Shown: piece after piece, positions 62,377 through 64,000 of the stretch
Position numbering within the stretch: the stretch's first letter is position 1
How the letters are laid out: every line of letters begins with the position of its first letter
Assembly (NCBI RefSeq): GCF_947494125.1
Contig: NZ_CANLTU010000002.1
Span: 248,001 to 312,000, forward strand
Direction: 5' to 3'
DNA length: 64,000 nucleotides
Origin: an uncultured Tenacibaculum sp.
Lineage (GTDB): Bacteria; Bacteroidota; Bacteroidia; Flavobacteriales; Flavobacteriaceae
The notes under the pieces: generated by a model
What the model saw: the letters and a program-made list of their open reading frames with translations, nothing else
What the model was told of the DNA's origin: nothing
The model's database searches: none
Position numbers and translations under genes: made by a program

Positions 62377-62398
62377 TTTATTATGCATGCATAATAAA
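62377..62398. promoter_or_regulatory. 22-bp perfect palindrome upstream of the flavoenzyme gene
   Basis: The palindrome is centred on ATGCATGCAT (62383-62392) and ends 23 bp before the start codon, where it would overlap the promoter region. Probable operator of an unidentified repressor. Confidence 0.5.
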
Positions 62399-62406
62399 TA
62401 AAATAA

Positions 62407-64000
<1,594 letters not shown>

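Overview
The window is AT-rich chromosomal DNA from a member of the Bacteroidetes, most likely a marine Flavobacteriaceae (Tenacibaculum/Polaribacter-like; this placement is inference). Supporting signs are the Bacteroidetes-type -7 promoter box TAnnTTTG in front of many genes, almost no Shine-Dalgarno sequences, menaquinone genes (menA, menC, menE), a Bacteroidetes-type LptD, the glyoxylate shunt and gliding-bacteria-style secreted tail-fibre-like proteins. No rRNA, tRNA, CRISPR array, transposase or integrase was seen.

1-18.8 kb is housekeeping DNA: a sodium:solute symporter (cut by the left edge), pfkA with two tandem gapA copies, mgsA, ridA and lptD on the minus strand, then amiC-mlaD-peroxidase-like protein-Fe/S membrane oxidoreductase pair, and a menaquinone operon (menA, MBL hydrolase, SRPBCC, menC, CPBP protease, menE) in which two genes start with TTG and several overlap. 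20.4-28.2 kb is a leftward copper/silver-type RND efflux operon (HYC_CC_PP protein, CusA, CusC, metal-binding lipoprotein, CusB).

18.8-45 kb is the unusual part: gene-poor, full of relics and short leftward transcription units. It holds (i) six small genes for cysteine-rich peptides that share one leader ending in a double glycine but have unrelated cores with 4 or 6 cysteines, plus two decayed leader relics; (ii) a dyad operator, ACCKTA-N7-TAMGGT, placed at exactly the same distance upstream of the -7 box in five of the six peptide genes, in front of one orphan small gene and in front of two RNA-like units; (iii) seven copies of a short RNA-like unit with a conserved promoter (two TAGRTGAA direct repeats 21 bp apart, 29-30 nt from a TAnnTTTR box), a conserved terminator stem and a variable loop; (iv) three copies of a second small RNA whose first hairpin shows compensatory change; (v) two intact secreted tail-fibre-like genes and a third relic, a broken TolB-like lipoprotein, a 42-bp minisatellite and a 227-bp inverted-repeat element. 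No export, maturation or immunity gene for the peptides lies in the window. I regard this as the candidate undescribed system: a dispersed, co-regulated peptide and small-RNA regulon.

45-47.2 kb looks like an acquired block: an HxlR regulator divergent from a frameshifted nitroreductase and an azoreductase, lying between yebC and an old duplicate of the yebC 3' end. 47.2-64 kb returns to core metabolism: yebC, a DUF3352 protein, an acyl-CoA carboxylase beta subunit, an ScfR/RamB-like regulator divergent from aceB-aceA, then a redox/electrophile-stress cluster (MarR-GNAT fusion; DoxX, OsmC, flavin reductase, YjdI-CDGSH fusion, cysteine-less glutaredoxin-like protein, MarR, two pirins, and a 2,4-dienoyl-CoA reductase-like flavoenzyme cut by the right edge). 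Similar TTnCCnnGGnAA palindromes recur in this cluster and probably mark its MarR regulon.
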